Positions 36,006 to 47,720 of a DNA stretch of 64,000 nt are shown here, piece by piece. A program made the translations under genes and the position numbers. Under the pieces are notes generated by a model. The model saw only the letters and a list, made by a program, of their open reading frames with translations. It had not been told where the DNA came from and made no database searches. This DNA comes from Rhynchosporium graminicola (Eukaryota; Ascomycota; Leotiomycetes; Helotiales; Ploettnerulaceae), in NCBI GenBank assembly GCA_900074885.1, contig FJUW01000005.1, positions 464,242-528,241 of the forward strand, read 5' to 3'. Position 1 is the first letter of the stretch; each line of letters starts with the position of its first letter.

Positions 36006-37962
36006 CTATTCCTGAATACTCTCCTCCTTCTCCCCGCCATCTTCTTTCTTCCCAAACGCCCACCCGAGTGACCCCATCCAACTCGCTCTCTTCGATCTAT
36101 CATCATCTCTCTTATTCTCAGGATGGTCCTGCACCAGTCTCAATGGGCGTGGTTTGTTGCCCGCGAAAGTCGTTGCCTTCTCCGCTCTCGGCGGACTATT
36201 ACTAGGCGGCGTGCTCACATCACCACTCTCACTCGTCCCACTGCTTCCACTCTCCCCCTTGTTCATCCCCGGGAAGTTCCCCGTCGTAGGTACTTGGCCT
36301 GTACTGGGTACTCTATGCGCGGCATTTGGGTTCGTGCCAGACACAGGAGGAGGAGCGAAGAACGATTGCGAGTGTCGCGGTGTTTGCGGACCATGAAGAG
36401 GAGGCGAGGCCGGTCCGCCTCTGTACATCTGATTGACAACGCTCGCGGCGCCACCGGTATATTGTTCTGATTTCGGGCGTCCACCATTTCGGTGACTGGA
36501 TGAGCGGTTAAGACCGAATGGGATGGAGGGCGCGGTGTCTGGGTCTGTGAGGGCGGAAAAGGTGGCTGGCATTTGGGAGTGTGGTCTCGGTCTACGAGAT
36601 CCACCCATAGCTACGGATTTTGCGCGTTGAAGGATTGAGGCGCCGGAAGCTTGTTCTTTTGGAGGAGGAGGCAGATCTTTGTCTGTGTTTGCCCCTCCTT
36701 GAGCGCCGGGCTTGAAATCGGAGGATTGGTCGAGGATGGCTTCGAAATCTTGGTGTTGGAGGAGACGCTCGATAATCTTGTTGATGTAGAGTGTTAAGGC
36801 TTTATTTTCCCCCTTTGCGGACTTCAATTCGGCTTCGAGACGTCGGATGCTGTCGCTGTCTCCTTCCATTACTTCGGAGAGCTCGTCTGCTAGACTGGCT
36901 GGAGCGGATCTCCCTTCCAATGCGCTCAGCGCATCGGCGTTGTGGGATGCTGAGCCCATAAATTCGCTTTTAGCGAAATCGCCCGTTAATGTCTTTTCTG
37001 ACAGCAGGAGTTGATAGCTCTCGTTATCTTCCATCAATCGGGCATTCGTCATACGGGCTTCTAGTAGTAGTCGCTCTACCTCTTGTAGACGTCCGCCCCC
37101 CATGTTCTCGAATTCCACGAGCTTGATCTGGGCTTCGACTAACTCTAGGCGGAGGGATTCGATTAATCGGTCTTTTTGGAGGAGGAGCTTGGAGTTGTTT
37201 CGAGAATCGCTGCGGTTCAATCCGGCGGCAGGGGCAAATTGGCTGTCGATAGGAGACGAATTGTTTGCTGCTAGAATTAGTGAATACCCTTAACGAAGGC
37301 GGGCTTAACTTACAGCGCCTGGATATTCTGCCCTCTTCATCCACATTAGATCTCGAATTTAAAGAATCCTTCAATCTTTGAATAATAGTCTGCATTTCCT
37401 CCTCTCGATTACTATTCTCCTCCCTCTCCTTCGTCATTGAACTCCTCTCCGCTTCATAAATACTCTCCATCTCCCTCTTTTGTCTCAGCGCATCCCTCTT
37501 CTCATTCTCCAGCGCTTCTAATCGCTCATCACTCTCATGTATCCGATCCTCCAGCTTCTCGTGCTCCTGCACAGCTTCATCCAATCTCGATTGTAGAACC
37601 TGCGCCTGCTTCTGGTATTGTTCGGACATGGCTTCGGTCTTTCGCAAACGTTCCTTCAGGTCATCTAATACAGCGACCGTCTCGGCGTGAGCTTCTTCGT
37701 CGGCATCATAGTTTGTACTGGCTGAGCTTAAATGCGAAGCGCCCGCGGCAGGTCGCTGCATCGAACCACGCGCAGATACGGGTGAGGCTCCACGAATCGA
37801 TCTACTGCGCGCGACTCCATTCGCGGTCGCGGTCGCCGAAGCCGTTGATGGAACAGTTGGTCGAGCTGGTCGTGGTGGTGGTGAAGCTGTAGCTGTGGGA
37901 TCTGTAGAGGGTTTGCGGCCATGTGTTGAGCTCGCCGGTGGCTTTTTTGTAACCGTAGACAT
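36006..37962 (-). CDS. Coiled-coil protein with Pro/Ser-rich ends (637 aa)
   Basis: Two exons, 37962-37314 and 37270-36006, are joined by a 43-bp phase-1 intron (T|GTAAGT..TTCTAG|CA) and give 637 aa. Residues 1-90 are Ser/Pro/Ala-rich with several Arg-Ser phosphosite-like motifs (ARSRSIRGAS). Residues about 90-215 are a strong coiled coil (LKERLRKTEAMSEQYQKQAQ and continuing heptads). A second coiled-coil block follows the intron (LLQKDRLIESLRLELVEAQI) and extends to about residue 360. After an FKPGAQGG linker the C-terminal half is disordered, Pro/Ser/Gly-rich, and ends with SWMGSLGWAFGKKEDGGEKE, a conserved-looking tail. There is no membrane segment. Similar fungal proteins are annotated as M-protein-repeat-like, a label that reflects only the coiled coil. 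A structural, cytoskeletal or septation role is possible but not shown. Confidence 0.85.
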
Positions 37963-38964
37963 GTTTACTATGGAATATGGTTATGGGATGTTGTGAGATG
38001 TAGGCGCGAGGAATGTTGATTTCCGTCGTCAGGAGAAAACAAGGCCCGAGTGTTCCGTATTAATTATGATGTTCCTATCGTATCCTTATCGAGATCCCGA
38101 AATAGCTTGTGGCAACGACGTCTTTGGCATAATGTTTGTTAATGGCTCACGGAGAAGGAGAGGGCAGTGTACATCTGTTGATGTTGTAACATTCATGTCT
38201 ACTTATGGGTTGCTGGCATGGAAGTCATAGTAGATAATAGACAGACTGGGTTGCTTGGGATCCTTGCATGAGTATGCGTTTCGCTACCACAATATGACAG
38301 GAATAGGGGCAGCGGGAATTATCTGATCTCCCGTTTCATGCAAATGGATTTCGCATACAAGGATGTGAAAGAATTCAAGGATTAAGCTTGTCAATTGTAA
38401 CCGTCAAGTGGTTTGAGTTGGCCGGGTTTTTGGAAGCTCTACTATTTCGACAATCATCCCTCATAGATGAAGCTGCCCATTGGCAGGCGAAATTGACATA
38501 ATTTACGTACTTATATTGACCAATGCCTGGATTGAATAAGATTGACCACCCTAGAAGATCTCAAAGATCTAGATGTGTTCTACGGGCAACTCCCTCACCA
38601 GCACAAACAGAGCCACAGGAAGCACGAGAGTCTGATATGGCAACCGTCAGGTGACAAACGTGAGCTACACTATTCAGCCTTGAACTCCTAATTGAGCGTT
38701 TAGCCATTTACTATACGACAATCACATTACACAATGGCAGTCATCAGGTTGCAATTCTATGGACTGGCATAAAGTCTGCTTTTGCTCAAAGTCACGACAT
38801 CTCTTTGGCCTGAGGCTACACATATTGGAAATCCGCGCTAGTGTGTTGGCGCGATACACGATGTGGACTTTCCACACATCCCACGAACTTTTCCGTCCCT
38901 AACCACAACGCCGGAGCATCAACCACCACTTTCAAGAATCACTCAATCTTGAACAAACGCAAAG
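37963..38964. other. Intergenic region, divergent promoters
   Basis: One kilobase between the divergent coiled-coil and RPL30 genes. I see no gene in it. The stretch just before 38965 should hold the RPL30 promoter and 5' UTR. Confidence 0.5.
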
Positions 38965-39515
38965 ATGGCACCAACAAAGAAGGCAAAGAAGACCGCTGAC
39001 TCCATCAACTCGCGCCTTGCGCTTGTTATGAAGTCAGGAAAGGTCACCCTCGGATACAAGTCAACCCTCAAGACTCTCCGCTCCGGAAAGGCCAAGCTCG
39101 TCATCATCGCCGGTAACACTCCTCCTCTCCGCAAGAGTGAGCTCGAGTAGTAAGTTTCCCACAAACATATTTACGTGCTGAAATACGTGCTAATTGAAAA
39201 TAGCTACGCCATGTTGTCCAAGACCAACGTCCACCACTTCGGCGGCAACAACGTACGTCCATATTCTCCTTTGTCGTCTACATCCTTTTGAAGCTTGCTT
39301 CTACTCAAAGACCAGACCTTTTGTTTCTTCATGAGGGTCTGCGAGAGAACTTGCCTAACGATGAAGTCTTTGACTTTGGAGGGCCATTTCACTTACTTTT
39401 CTTCTTCTTGCAGATTGAGCTCGGAACTGCTTGCGGTAAGCTCTACCGGTGCTCGACAATGGCTATCTTGGATGGAGGTGATTCGGATATCTTGAGCTCC
39501 CAGGCTGAGGCATAA
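38965..39515 (+). CDS. RPL30: 60S ribosomal protein eL30
   Basis: Three exons, 38965-39149, 39204-39252 and 39414-39515, give 111 aa. The junctions are TA|GTAAGT..ATAG|C (phase 2) and AAC|GTACGT..GCAG|ATT (phase 0). The protein opens [20 protein letters not shown] and contains [40 protein letters not shown] and [20 protein letters not shown], all diagnostic of eL30. It is a component of the large ribosomal subunit of the L7Ae/L30e kink-turn-binding fold. In yeast it autoregulates splicing of its own transcript; the presence of an intron here permits but does not prove this. It lies 745 bp from RPL10 in the same orientation. Confidence 0.97.
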
Positions 39516-40259
39516 ATGTCACGATTGGCGTGAGGGTTGGAGGATGATGGACTGGGCATATACGTACCTTTTGCGGCTTCTAGCATAGCGAATGATACCG
39601 ACTCGTTCTCTGGACGAAAATTGTTTGAAATGATTTGGAAGAATGTGGCTTGAAATGAAACTGAAATCAGCTATGTTATGGGGTTGCTGGTGGGTTCGGA
39701 GATCAAATGGCGACAGCTCGGAACGGTTTGCTGTTTCCCACAGAAGGGAATTAGAAGAGCGTTGCGCAAGTGTAGTGGTAATATCAGACGAACACATAAT
39801 GCTTGAATATGCTTTAGGGGGATGTATTAAGTAGCTGACTTGGTGAGAACATGGAGATGTCACCAAGCAGAAGGTACTTAGTCGACGCCAGAATTGTATT
39901 CCCTGGCTTTGCGTCAACGCCTTTTCTAAGCAAAAAGTTCGCCGTGGGATTCATCATGAGATGTTGCCGTGCCCTTCCACTACCTTCTGCTTCTAGCTCA
40001 ATCATGGCATTATAGTTATGACTCTGTCGTTTCTGTGTCTCTGAATTTCCAATCTTTTTTGCCACAATATTAGGGCTAACCCTCTTTGTGGTGCGGCACC
40101 AAATACCGGCTGGCTTTCTAAGCGAAAACCCGGACTAGCGCCGTTTGCTTTGAAATCGACCTTTGACCTCATAAGACGTCCGCTTCCCCATTACGACCTC
40201 GCCGTCGACACAATTATACCAACACCTCCCCGCACGACATCCATCTGAAATCATTCAAG
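39516..40259. other. Intergenic region between RPL30 and RPL10
   Basis: I see no gene. It holds the RPL30 3' flank and the RPL10 promoter; a CT-rich, C-rich stretch at 40190-40255 precedes the RPL10 start. Confidence 0.5.
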
Positions 40260-41445
40260 ATGGCACGCCGTCCCGCGAGATGTTACCGTTACTGCAAGAA
40301 CAAGGTGAGTTTGGAGCCCATCTTGCGCCGGGAGATGGAGGGGCGACGTTTGAGCGGCGAGCACTTCGCGGGCTTCATCTGCAGCTCTCTCTGTCTCCAG
40401 CGCAAAAATTCAGGCTTGCAAGATCTACGGCTAACAAATTATAGCCGTTCCCTAAGTCCAGATGTGCGTATTATCCAGTTCGGTCTCTGCTTCAGAGACC
40501 CCAGATCCGCAATCTTGAACTTTAGCTGACCTCTCTTACAGTCAACCGTGGTGTCCCCGTAAGTCTAACCTCCGCGAACATACAGCATATCTATACCTTT
40601 TCAACAGTTTCGAATCTCCAAATAAATATCTACGACATACGATCAAAGACGGATCGTAGAAATGTGGCTGACAAAGGAATTCAAAGGACCCTAAGATCCG
40701 TATCTTCGATCTTGGCCGAAAGCGCGCAAATGTCGACGAGTTCCCTCTCTGCATCCACATGATTTCCAACGAGTACGAACAGTTGAGCTCCGAGGCTTTG
40801 GAGGCTGCCCGTATTTGCGCCAACAAGTCAGTATACCCCAGATGACAATCGTGCGTCAGTCGAAGGCGAATCACATATCAGCGCCATCATTGGAGGAAAC
40901 GACCCAGATGTGCGGGGATGAATAAAGCCTATGAATGCTAACGGTTGGATCCAGGTACATGGTCAAGACCGCCGGAAAGGAGTCTTTCCATCTCCGTGTC
41001 CGCGCCCATCCTTTCCACGTCGTCCGTATCAACAAGATGTTGTCTTGTGCCGGTGCCGATAGATTGCAGACTGGAATGCGTGGTGCTTGGGGAAAGCCTA
41101 ACGGATCTGTTGCCCGTGTCAACATTGGTCAGATCATCTTGTCTCTCCGCACCAAGGAGAACTGTAAGTCTGCCCTACAGTACTACACTCTCTGTAACTA
41201 AATTTATTCCAGACCGTCCCAACGCTCTCGAGGCTCTCCGCCGATCCCAATACAAGTTCCCAGGTCGCCAAAAGATCATCGTTTCCAAGAACTGGGGTTT
41301 CACCCCTCTCCGCCGTGAGGAGTACATGGAGAAGAAGGCCGCAGGAAAGGTTTTGGTTGATGGTGCCTATGTTCAATTCTTGAGCAACAAGGGAAAGTTG
41401 GCCGACAACGTCCGACGATTCCCAGCCGCTTTCCAGGAGGCATAA
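40260..41445 (+). CDS. RPL10: 60S ribosomal protein uL16 (L10)
   Basis: Six exons, 40260-40304, 40445-40463 (19 nt), 40542-40558 (17 nt), 40687-40826, 40955-41163 and 41213-41445, sum to 663 nt (220 aa). The two micro-exons supply PFPKSR and the FNRGVP segment, without which the conserved N-terminus [15 protein letters not shown] could not connect to [20 protein letters not shown]. The remainder has [60 protein letters not shown] and the C-terminal [19 protein letters not shown], all typical of uL16. uL16 is the late-joining large-subunit protein near the peptidyl-transferase centre. Donors are GTGAGT, GTGCGT, GTAAGT, GTCAGT and GTAAGT. Confidence 0.96.
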
Positions 41446-42659
41446 ATGGAGAGTGGATGATTTGCTTGGTTCGTGGGGGGATTGAAGGCGTACATTCGCA
41501 ATGGCTGGATGATTGAGATGTCTTTTTGCATCCGGAACCGGTCCCATTGTAACTAAGGAATTCATATGGCTTTCGACACGATCTTGCGTCCTCATGAAAT
41601 GCATGTGATACTTTTGAGAAGCGGAATCGATCTTTGGAGGGGTCATGACTTTGTGGTGACGGAGTTGGGATGTATGGGATATCTTCTTTGCACAACATAA
41701 TCGAAGTGAACCGAGTGGACTGGGATTAGAGACCGGTAGGTGATTCCCAATCAAGGTCCCCTCTCGACTGCAGGTCTTTATCCATATCCTTATTCGGCGC
41801 AAGAAGCCAATAATCTACTCTACGAGCTAGTTGTGCCTTTGGTTGGCATCATCGATTCATGTATCCAGTCCTATCCAGCACTATTCTAGTACCGCTATTA
41901 GGACATGCACGTTCTTCGGGGAAATTTATCCCTTTTAGGCACAAAATTGTCCTCTTCAAAGCTGCCTCTTTCAAAAGTCATAATACCTTAAAACTAACAA
42001 TCACCACTGTATAGCATTACTCTAGAGACTAGATTGCAATCCCATTTTGCAAGAACCTTCCTATCCAGCACCGCGAGAAGTCGAGGCGAGCCAAATTCGT
42101 CTCGGGCGAAGCGATTGTGGACTCCAGTGTAAATTCACTGTTTTAGATTTTAATAGTCATCAAAGTTAGCTGACTCTGAACAGTGACATGAGGCAGTGTC
42201 CTGAGATTCTCTTGTGACTTTATCATCGGCTTGCGACCTTGAAGTATGCCTTAGTATCTCTTGTTTACCGAAGACGAAATGGTCCAGCCTCAAGAATCCC
42301 TCGGTAATTCGTCCTTGGCTCAAAGAAGCATGCCTGCCTCCCTGTCCGTACCATTGGCTTCGAGAATGAGGTTATTCCCAGCCAAGACGCTGGGCACCTT
42401 GGCCAGCACTTCAAGCCCCTGATGTTTCCAACAGCACCACCCACGTGCCTCAGAATTCGATATTACGATCTTGGAAGGTTCCTGCGAGTTTGAATTGCCT
42501 CTAGCACTTCTGGGGACGATACTCCGAAGGGAGTGTGAGGGGGGAGGCTTCTTGTATTAGTCCTGGTACCATTTCACAATAAAGGTTTTGGAGTACCATG
42601 TTTTTTCTCTCTTCTTTATTCCACCTTATCTCCTCAAGTACCTGCGACTTCACGTCAAG
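41446..42659. other. Intergenic region with a dispersed repeat segment
   Basis: I see no gene. It contains the RPL10 3' flank, copy 2 of the dispersed segment at 42090-42345 and the promoter of the alkaline phosphatase gene. Confidence 0.45.
42090..42345. repeat. Dispersed repeat segment, copy 2
   Basis: Diverged copy of 32060-32300, same orientation. Shared landmarks in order are GCGAAGCGATT, a TTTAGATTTT/TTCAGATCTT box, CATCGGCTT..CCTTGA, TTTACCGAAGACG and AGCCTCAAG. Confidence 0.5.
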
Positions 42660-44385
42660 ATGCATCTCCCAACCTTCATGCCCGTTGCCATCTTGGTGTC
42701 CATAACCCAAGCAGCAGGCCATGTCCCCGTAGTCACTGGACCAGCAGATTGGGACCGCGATGCCGCTCGCTCATTCATCTACATCGTTCCTGATGGATTT
42801 GGAGTCGCTTCCCAAACTTTGGCTAGAGATTATGTTTCGGCTATTAGGAATGGTGGACAGATTGATAGGCCTAAGACTTTTCAGTTGGCGGCTGATCAGA
42901 TGGTATGTTGCACTTTACCTGATTATGGTGGTAAGTAGTTGGAGCCGTTTGCTTATAAGAGAAATAGGTCCTTGGAAGTGTGAGAACACAAGCAAGTGAC
43001 GACTTGGTTACCGATTCTGCGGCTAGCGCTACGGCTTTTGGATGTAGTGTGAAGACATATAACGGAGGTGTGTGTTCCACATCCAGTTTGTTCGAACTGT
43101 TGTCTGACTTCATCACTAGCTATTGCTGTCGATGATGACCGTCAACCGGTTGGATCTATCCTTGAGGCTGCGAAGCTTGATGGATTTAAGACTGGTTTGA
43201 TCGCTACGAGCAGAATCACCCACGCCACACCAGCCTGCTACGCCGCTCACGTCTTCCACCGCGATTCTGAGGCTAAGATCGCTGAGCACGAGATTGGTTA
43301 CGGTCATCCTCTTGGATCTGTCGTCGACATCCTCCTCGGCGGTGGAAGATGCTACTTCAAGCCCCGGGGTCAGGCTGGATCGTGCAGAAAGGATGACATT
43401 GATTTGCTTGAATTCGGAAAGGATAAGGGATTCAATGTCTTTACTGACCGTGCTGGTTTTGACAAGTTGAAGGGTGGTGAGGCAGCGCCTTTGCCTTATG
43501 TTGGTCTCTTCACGGAAGGTATGTTGTCATCCCGCTCTCAAGGCCTCTCACCCGTTATACTTCTCTTTTTTAATATCGACTAACAGTTCATTTCCAGGCC
43601 ACATGTCCTACGAAGTCGACAGACAAGACAACGTTGAGCCATCTCTCCTGGAAATGACCAAGACCGCCCTCGTGTCTCTCGAGAAAGCCACCGAGAAATC
43701 CCGCCGTGGCTTCTTCATCATGATTGAAGCCTCGCGCATCGACCACGCCGGGCACTCCAACGACCCTATCGGTCATCTCCACGACACGATCCAATACAAC
43801 GAAGTAATGGACTTTGTGCGATCTTGGATCGATGCTCACCCTTCCACAACAATGCTTTCTGCGGCCGATCACGAATGCGGTGGTCTAACTCTCCCATTCT
43901 ACAACCCGCTAGTCTTCCAAGCCGCCAACGCATCTGCTGAAGCCCTTGGCGCGGTGTTCGGAAAGTACACTGGATCGGACCCAGCTTCGTTCTTGAGGAC
44001 TATTGTGTTCCCCCAATACGGTCTCACCAACCCCACAGACGCCGAAATTGCAACCTTAGTCGCACTCAAAGGTAAAAGCACGTTTTTGAATGAGATGGGC
44101 AAAATGCTTTCCGCACGCGGTGGTGTGCATTGGTCGACTGGCGGACATTCCGCTGCCGATGTTACATTATTTGGATATTCAAGCGAACATGGAGGCAAGA
44201 CACTGAGATACAATATGGCGGGTAATTGGGATAACACCCAATTGCCGCTTTATATTGCGAGACAAATGAATTTGGATATGAGTGTGGCGACCAAGGCGCT
44301 CAGAGCGAAGGGGACACAATGGGTTGGACGAAGCCTCGAGAAGAGATTCGAAGGAGAGGATGGCGAGGATCATCACCATCATTGA
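42660..44385 (+). CDS. Alkaline phosphatase (PhoA/Pho8 family)
   Basis: Four exons, 42660-42902, 42968-43067, 43120-43518 and 43598-44385, give 509 aa. It hydrolyses phosphate monoesters through a phosphoserine intermediate using two Zn and one Mg ion. The catalytic serine is S98 in VTDSAASATAFGC. Metal ligands are visible in PDGFG (D in the first strand), THATPACYAAH, MIEASRIDHAGHSND, LSAADHECGGLT and STGGHSAADVTLFG. A signal peptide, MHLPTFMPVAILVSITQAAG, begins the protein, so unlike vacuolar type-II Pho8 it is probably secreted or wall-bound. The C-terminus ends with four His residues (GEDGEDHHHH), encoded naturally by CAT CAC CAT CAT. All junctions keep frame, for example GA|GTGTGT..CTAG and GAAG|GTATGT..CCAG. 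Phosphate-starvation control is known for the fungal family but not visible here. Confidence 0.93.
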
Positions 44386-45692
44386 GAGGCTATGTGAGTA
44401 TGTCGGAATGAGTGAATCCAGAAGACATGCAGAAGATGCGATACAAATGAAGTGGACGTTCTTTAATGTTATAATATATAATGTTAAATTAAGTCCGATA
44501 TGAGGCTATAGTAGACCTTTTCTTGCAGATTTGAAGCTAGATTTTATCAAACAAGCTTGGTACCGGATTTTGAGATATAATGTCTGAGGGCGAGTTCTCG
44601 AGTGTCAAAAATGATAGCCAAATGGCTAGAAAGTCACAATGGAGCTTGAGTGCTTCAGGAGAAGCTGTATAAACATTGCAAGGCTAGATACTGAAAGGGC
44701 AAGGACGATGTTCAAACTATTCATGAATCAGTGTGGATAAAAATCAAGACTTTCACGTCGTTGTCAAGCAAAATGCAAGATTGGAAGCATTTTAGCAAAT
44801 ATCTCATGAAGTTAATCAGTAGAAAATATTTATCAGGGAGGAAATGACTATCGTAGTGTCGTGATCTTTCTACCTCTATGAAAAGCTGATGCGAATGGAT
44901 ATCAGCCTCTTTCAATAGCATGTTATGCAACTGAGAGAGTAACTGTTCAGACTCACGAAAACAAGGGTCCTGTTTCACCTGTCATGTCTTTCCACAACCG
45001 AACACCGAGGAGCTCGTGATCAACAACTGCCATGCGCTGATCGACATGACGATCTTATCAACACGTCCGAAAGCAGAGACGCGAATACATGGATACCAAA
45101 TAGGGGTTAAGACACGAAAACAAAAACTGTAGATTTCCTCGAACATCTGAGAGTCAACCTCTCTGGAATTTCTTCAGGAAAAATTATGTATATATATCAG
45201 AGAATATCCAAAGGCTGTACGATGAGCATGAGTATGATTAGAGAATTTATACTACGAAGTCTACTATATTCTCAGCCGTGTAGGAAGTTGTGGAAATGTC
45301 TTGAGTCGCATTAGCGCAGATCGCAATCACCTTTTGACGAAAGGGTCCAAATCGGATATGTCAAGCTGTTGATCCACGTTTATGCAGCGACGGTAAGATG
45401 TCTTGTGGGCTAACAGTTAGGATCTTCTGCTGCTCTCTACGTCATTTTGGTGAATGTGGTGATTGAGGGGACGAGGGTGAGGTTATATATCCTTCGCGAA
45501 TCCGTTGAGAAGTTTTTGTGCACTATCTTGTCCATAGTCATTCCTTTGTACTAATTTTTGGGGTAATAATAATACGAAAAAGTCTCAAGCCCCCTCACTT
45601 ACTTGAATTTCTCAGAATATCCTCAAATAATATTCAATATCTCTCTCAACCATCAAAATATATCACTACTATTACAACAAACGATCTTCACC
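44386..45692. other. Intergenic, AT-rich region
   Basis: I see no supportable gene. The last 200 bases are the likely promoter and 5' UTR of the small secreted protein. Confidence 0.45.
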
Positions 45693-45950
45693 ATGCAACT
45701 CTCACAACTCGCCATTATTCTCGCAACCCTCGCGTTTGCCACCCAAATCCTTGCCTCACCAATACCATACATAACCAAAGTCGACACTGCCTCCGGTCAA
45801 ACAAAATACGTCTGTGTCGATTCAGATCTCTCATGCTTGACAAAGCGCATTCTTGAGGCCGTTGCTTCAAAAGCAGCGGGGGTTGAGGAATATATTGGCC
45901 ATGCCATCACTTCAATAACCCATGAACATGATCATGTTGGGGACGAGTAG
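45693..45950 (+). CDS. Small secreted protein, 85 aa
   Basis: Single exon encoding 85 aa. The start at 45693 is chosen because it opens a clean signal peptide (MQLSQLAIILATLAFATQILA) with the ATG in context CACCATG; a longer upstream in-frame start would bury it. The mature part has two Cys residues (YVCVDSDLSC) that could form one disulfide, a helical segment (KRILEAVASKAAGVEEYI) and a His/Asp/Glu tail (THEHDHVGDE) that might bind metal. Size and signal peptide fit the broad class of fungal small secreted proteins, some of which act as effectors. No homologue is recognised. There is no intron and no tandem copy nearby. Confidence 0.65.
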   Translation: MQLSQLAIILATLAFATQILASPIPYITKVDTASGQTKYVCVDSDLSCLTKRILEAVASKAAGVEEYIGHAITSITHEHDHVGDE

Positions 45951-47064
45951 GTTGTTGGGTATGATATCCGATTAATAAAGATCTCAGTTTATCTGTATGG
46001 TTTATCTTCTCGAAGTTCGGGTATCAAAGCTAAGAAATGATCAGGGCTGAAAGACATAGCTAGATCGTGATATCGACGATATCATTACCTCGTCGATGAA
46101 TGTCTTCAAGTCATCACTACATCCGCACATGCTGCGAAGGAACGTCGCTTTTGAAGCTTGGACTATCATCAGTCAAATCTGGAAGGAGATAGGAAGGACG
46201 CGATGGAGCTGGATTTTTAAGCTGGAAAGCAGTGTACCATGCGGGATACTGGTCTGCTTAATGTTTAATGTGCATTTGCGATCACCACCCTCATTACCAG
46301 AGGTATTTTTTAAAAATAACACAAGACGACTCAAATTTAATACAATAACTACATGTATGCAAGACAACTTACGACGTAGTTGTGTTCTCCATGATGTAGA
46401 CATCAAATATGAAGCTATCTGGAAGTGAGTGCGGCGAAGTGTAAGTGCTAATAGCTAGCTAACACACTATTATTGGTATCGATCCCTTCCCTACACGCCT
46501 ACACCGACGAACACAAAAGCTTTTTGCAGATCAATCGGATACTTATGGGATCCGAATTGAGATTTTCTGCGCCGTGAATATGCAATTTCATCAAAACCTG
46601 AGATGATGAAAACCCGCGGATCATCGGATCCTTACACCTCGTAGGTAAGATTTCGGTAATTGTTGAGAGGTACTTGTCTCTAATCGAAGCAATAGCTAGC
46701 GATGTTTATGAACCAGACTATGGCTAGCCAACAAAGCTTTTTTCGAGTATTCTACATCTGTGTAAAACCTTTGGTCATGATTTGCTTCACCGGAAAGTGT
46801 TCTAGTATGTTATGGTAGACCTGATAGAATAGCGGTAGACTAGCAAACCTTCAAATGATTCACGCCGATATTAGATTGAATTTTAGCTCCCACTAGTAAT
46901 TCCACAAGGCGAGAGTCATTTATTTAAAGGCTTCTATTATTTTTGAAAATGGAATCTTTTCTCTAATAACAGTCATTTCGAAAACAACGCGACAGGCTTC
47001 AAAACCACATTTTCTAAAAACTCTGCTCAAAAACTCTTCATAAAGCACGTCCAACGACGTATAA
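45951..47064. other. Intergenic, AT-rich region
   Basis: I see no supportable gene. Its right end carries TTCCACAAGGCGAGAGTC, similar to the sequence upstream of the intact trypsin-like copy (TTCCACGAAGCGAGAGTTC). Confidence 0.45.
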
Positions 47065-47720
47065 TATGTCGAGCCCAAGTAAGCAACAGGTAGGCTCATC
47101 CGCCATGGAACCGTCGTCCTCGACAGGAGCCCTTGATAGCACCGAAAGCCCTGTCACCTCGACCGCCGACCGAAGCACCCGTACGTCTGACAATAACGAA
47201 GCTCAAAAATAGACTCAAGATACTCAATGGTTCCCCAACTACTACGAGGATTTCGAGAGAAATCCGAAGCTAATAGCGCGCAACTGCGGCTCTAGCTGGA
47301 ACCGACCTATGATTAAAGACCCCTACGGATGTCCAGGAAAAGTGCCGGCTCCAAAGAAAATGGGCCCCTTGACCAGAGGTATCACAAGGGTGCTGTGACA
47401 GAAGACCGCAGAAAGGAAGTTTTTGACATCGTCATGGCTATGATTCCTGTCTGCTGGATCGCCATCGATTACCTGGCATTGGGATATGGGGATTATAAGG
47501 AGTTCCAGCCAGTGGTTCTTATCACTGTCGAGGAGGATAAATTACTCGTCAATGAAGCGCAGCGGGTAGTCGATAAAATCAGGGACGTTTTTTTGAGGTA
47601 AGAATCTCTACCTTCACAATTTGAGTAGGTTGCTGATTAGTTCTAAGAGACAACATTAGCCATATTGACGTTGAAATCATGGAAGGCAGTCGAAAGATTT
47701 GGGGAACAACCTCTTCAAGA
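47065..47720 (+). pseudogene. Trypsin-like family paralogue C, N-terminal module only
   Basis: This begins ATGTCGAGCCC like the other copies and follows the N-terminal module: YYEDFERNPKLIARNCGSSW, KVPAPKKMG, then CWIAIDYLALGY, PVVLITVEEDK and NEAQRVVDKIRDVFLR at a conserved AG|GTAAGA donor. The next exon begins DVEIMEGSRK and similarity ends within 20-30 codons. Three lesions are visible: an in-frame TAG near 47210 (EAQK, stop, TQDTQW), a one-base deletion near 47390 relative to the intact copy, and loss of the entire protease domain. Sequence after 47720 shows no protease motifs. Confidence 0.8.
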
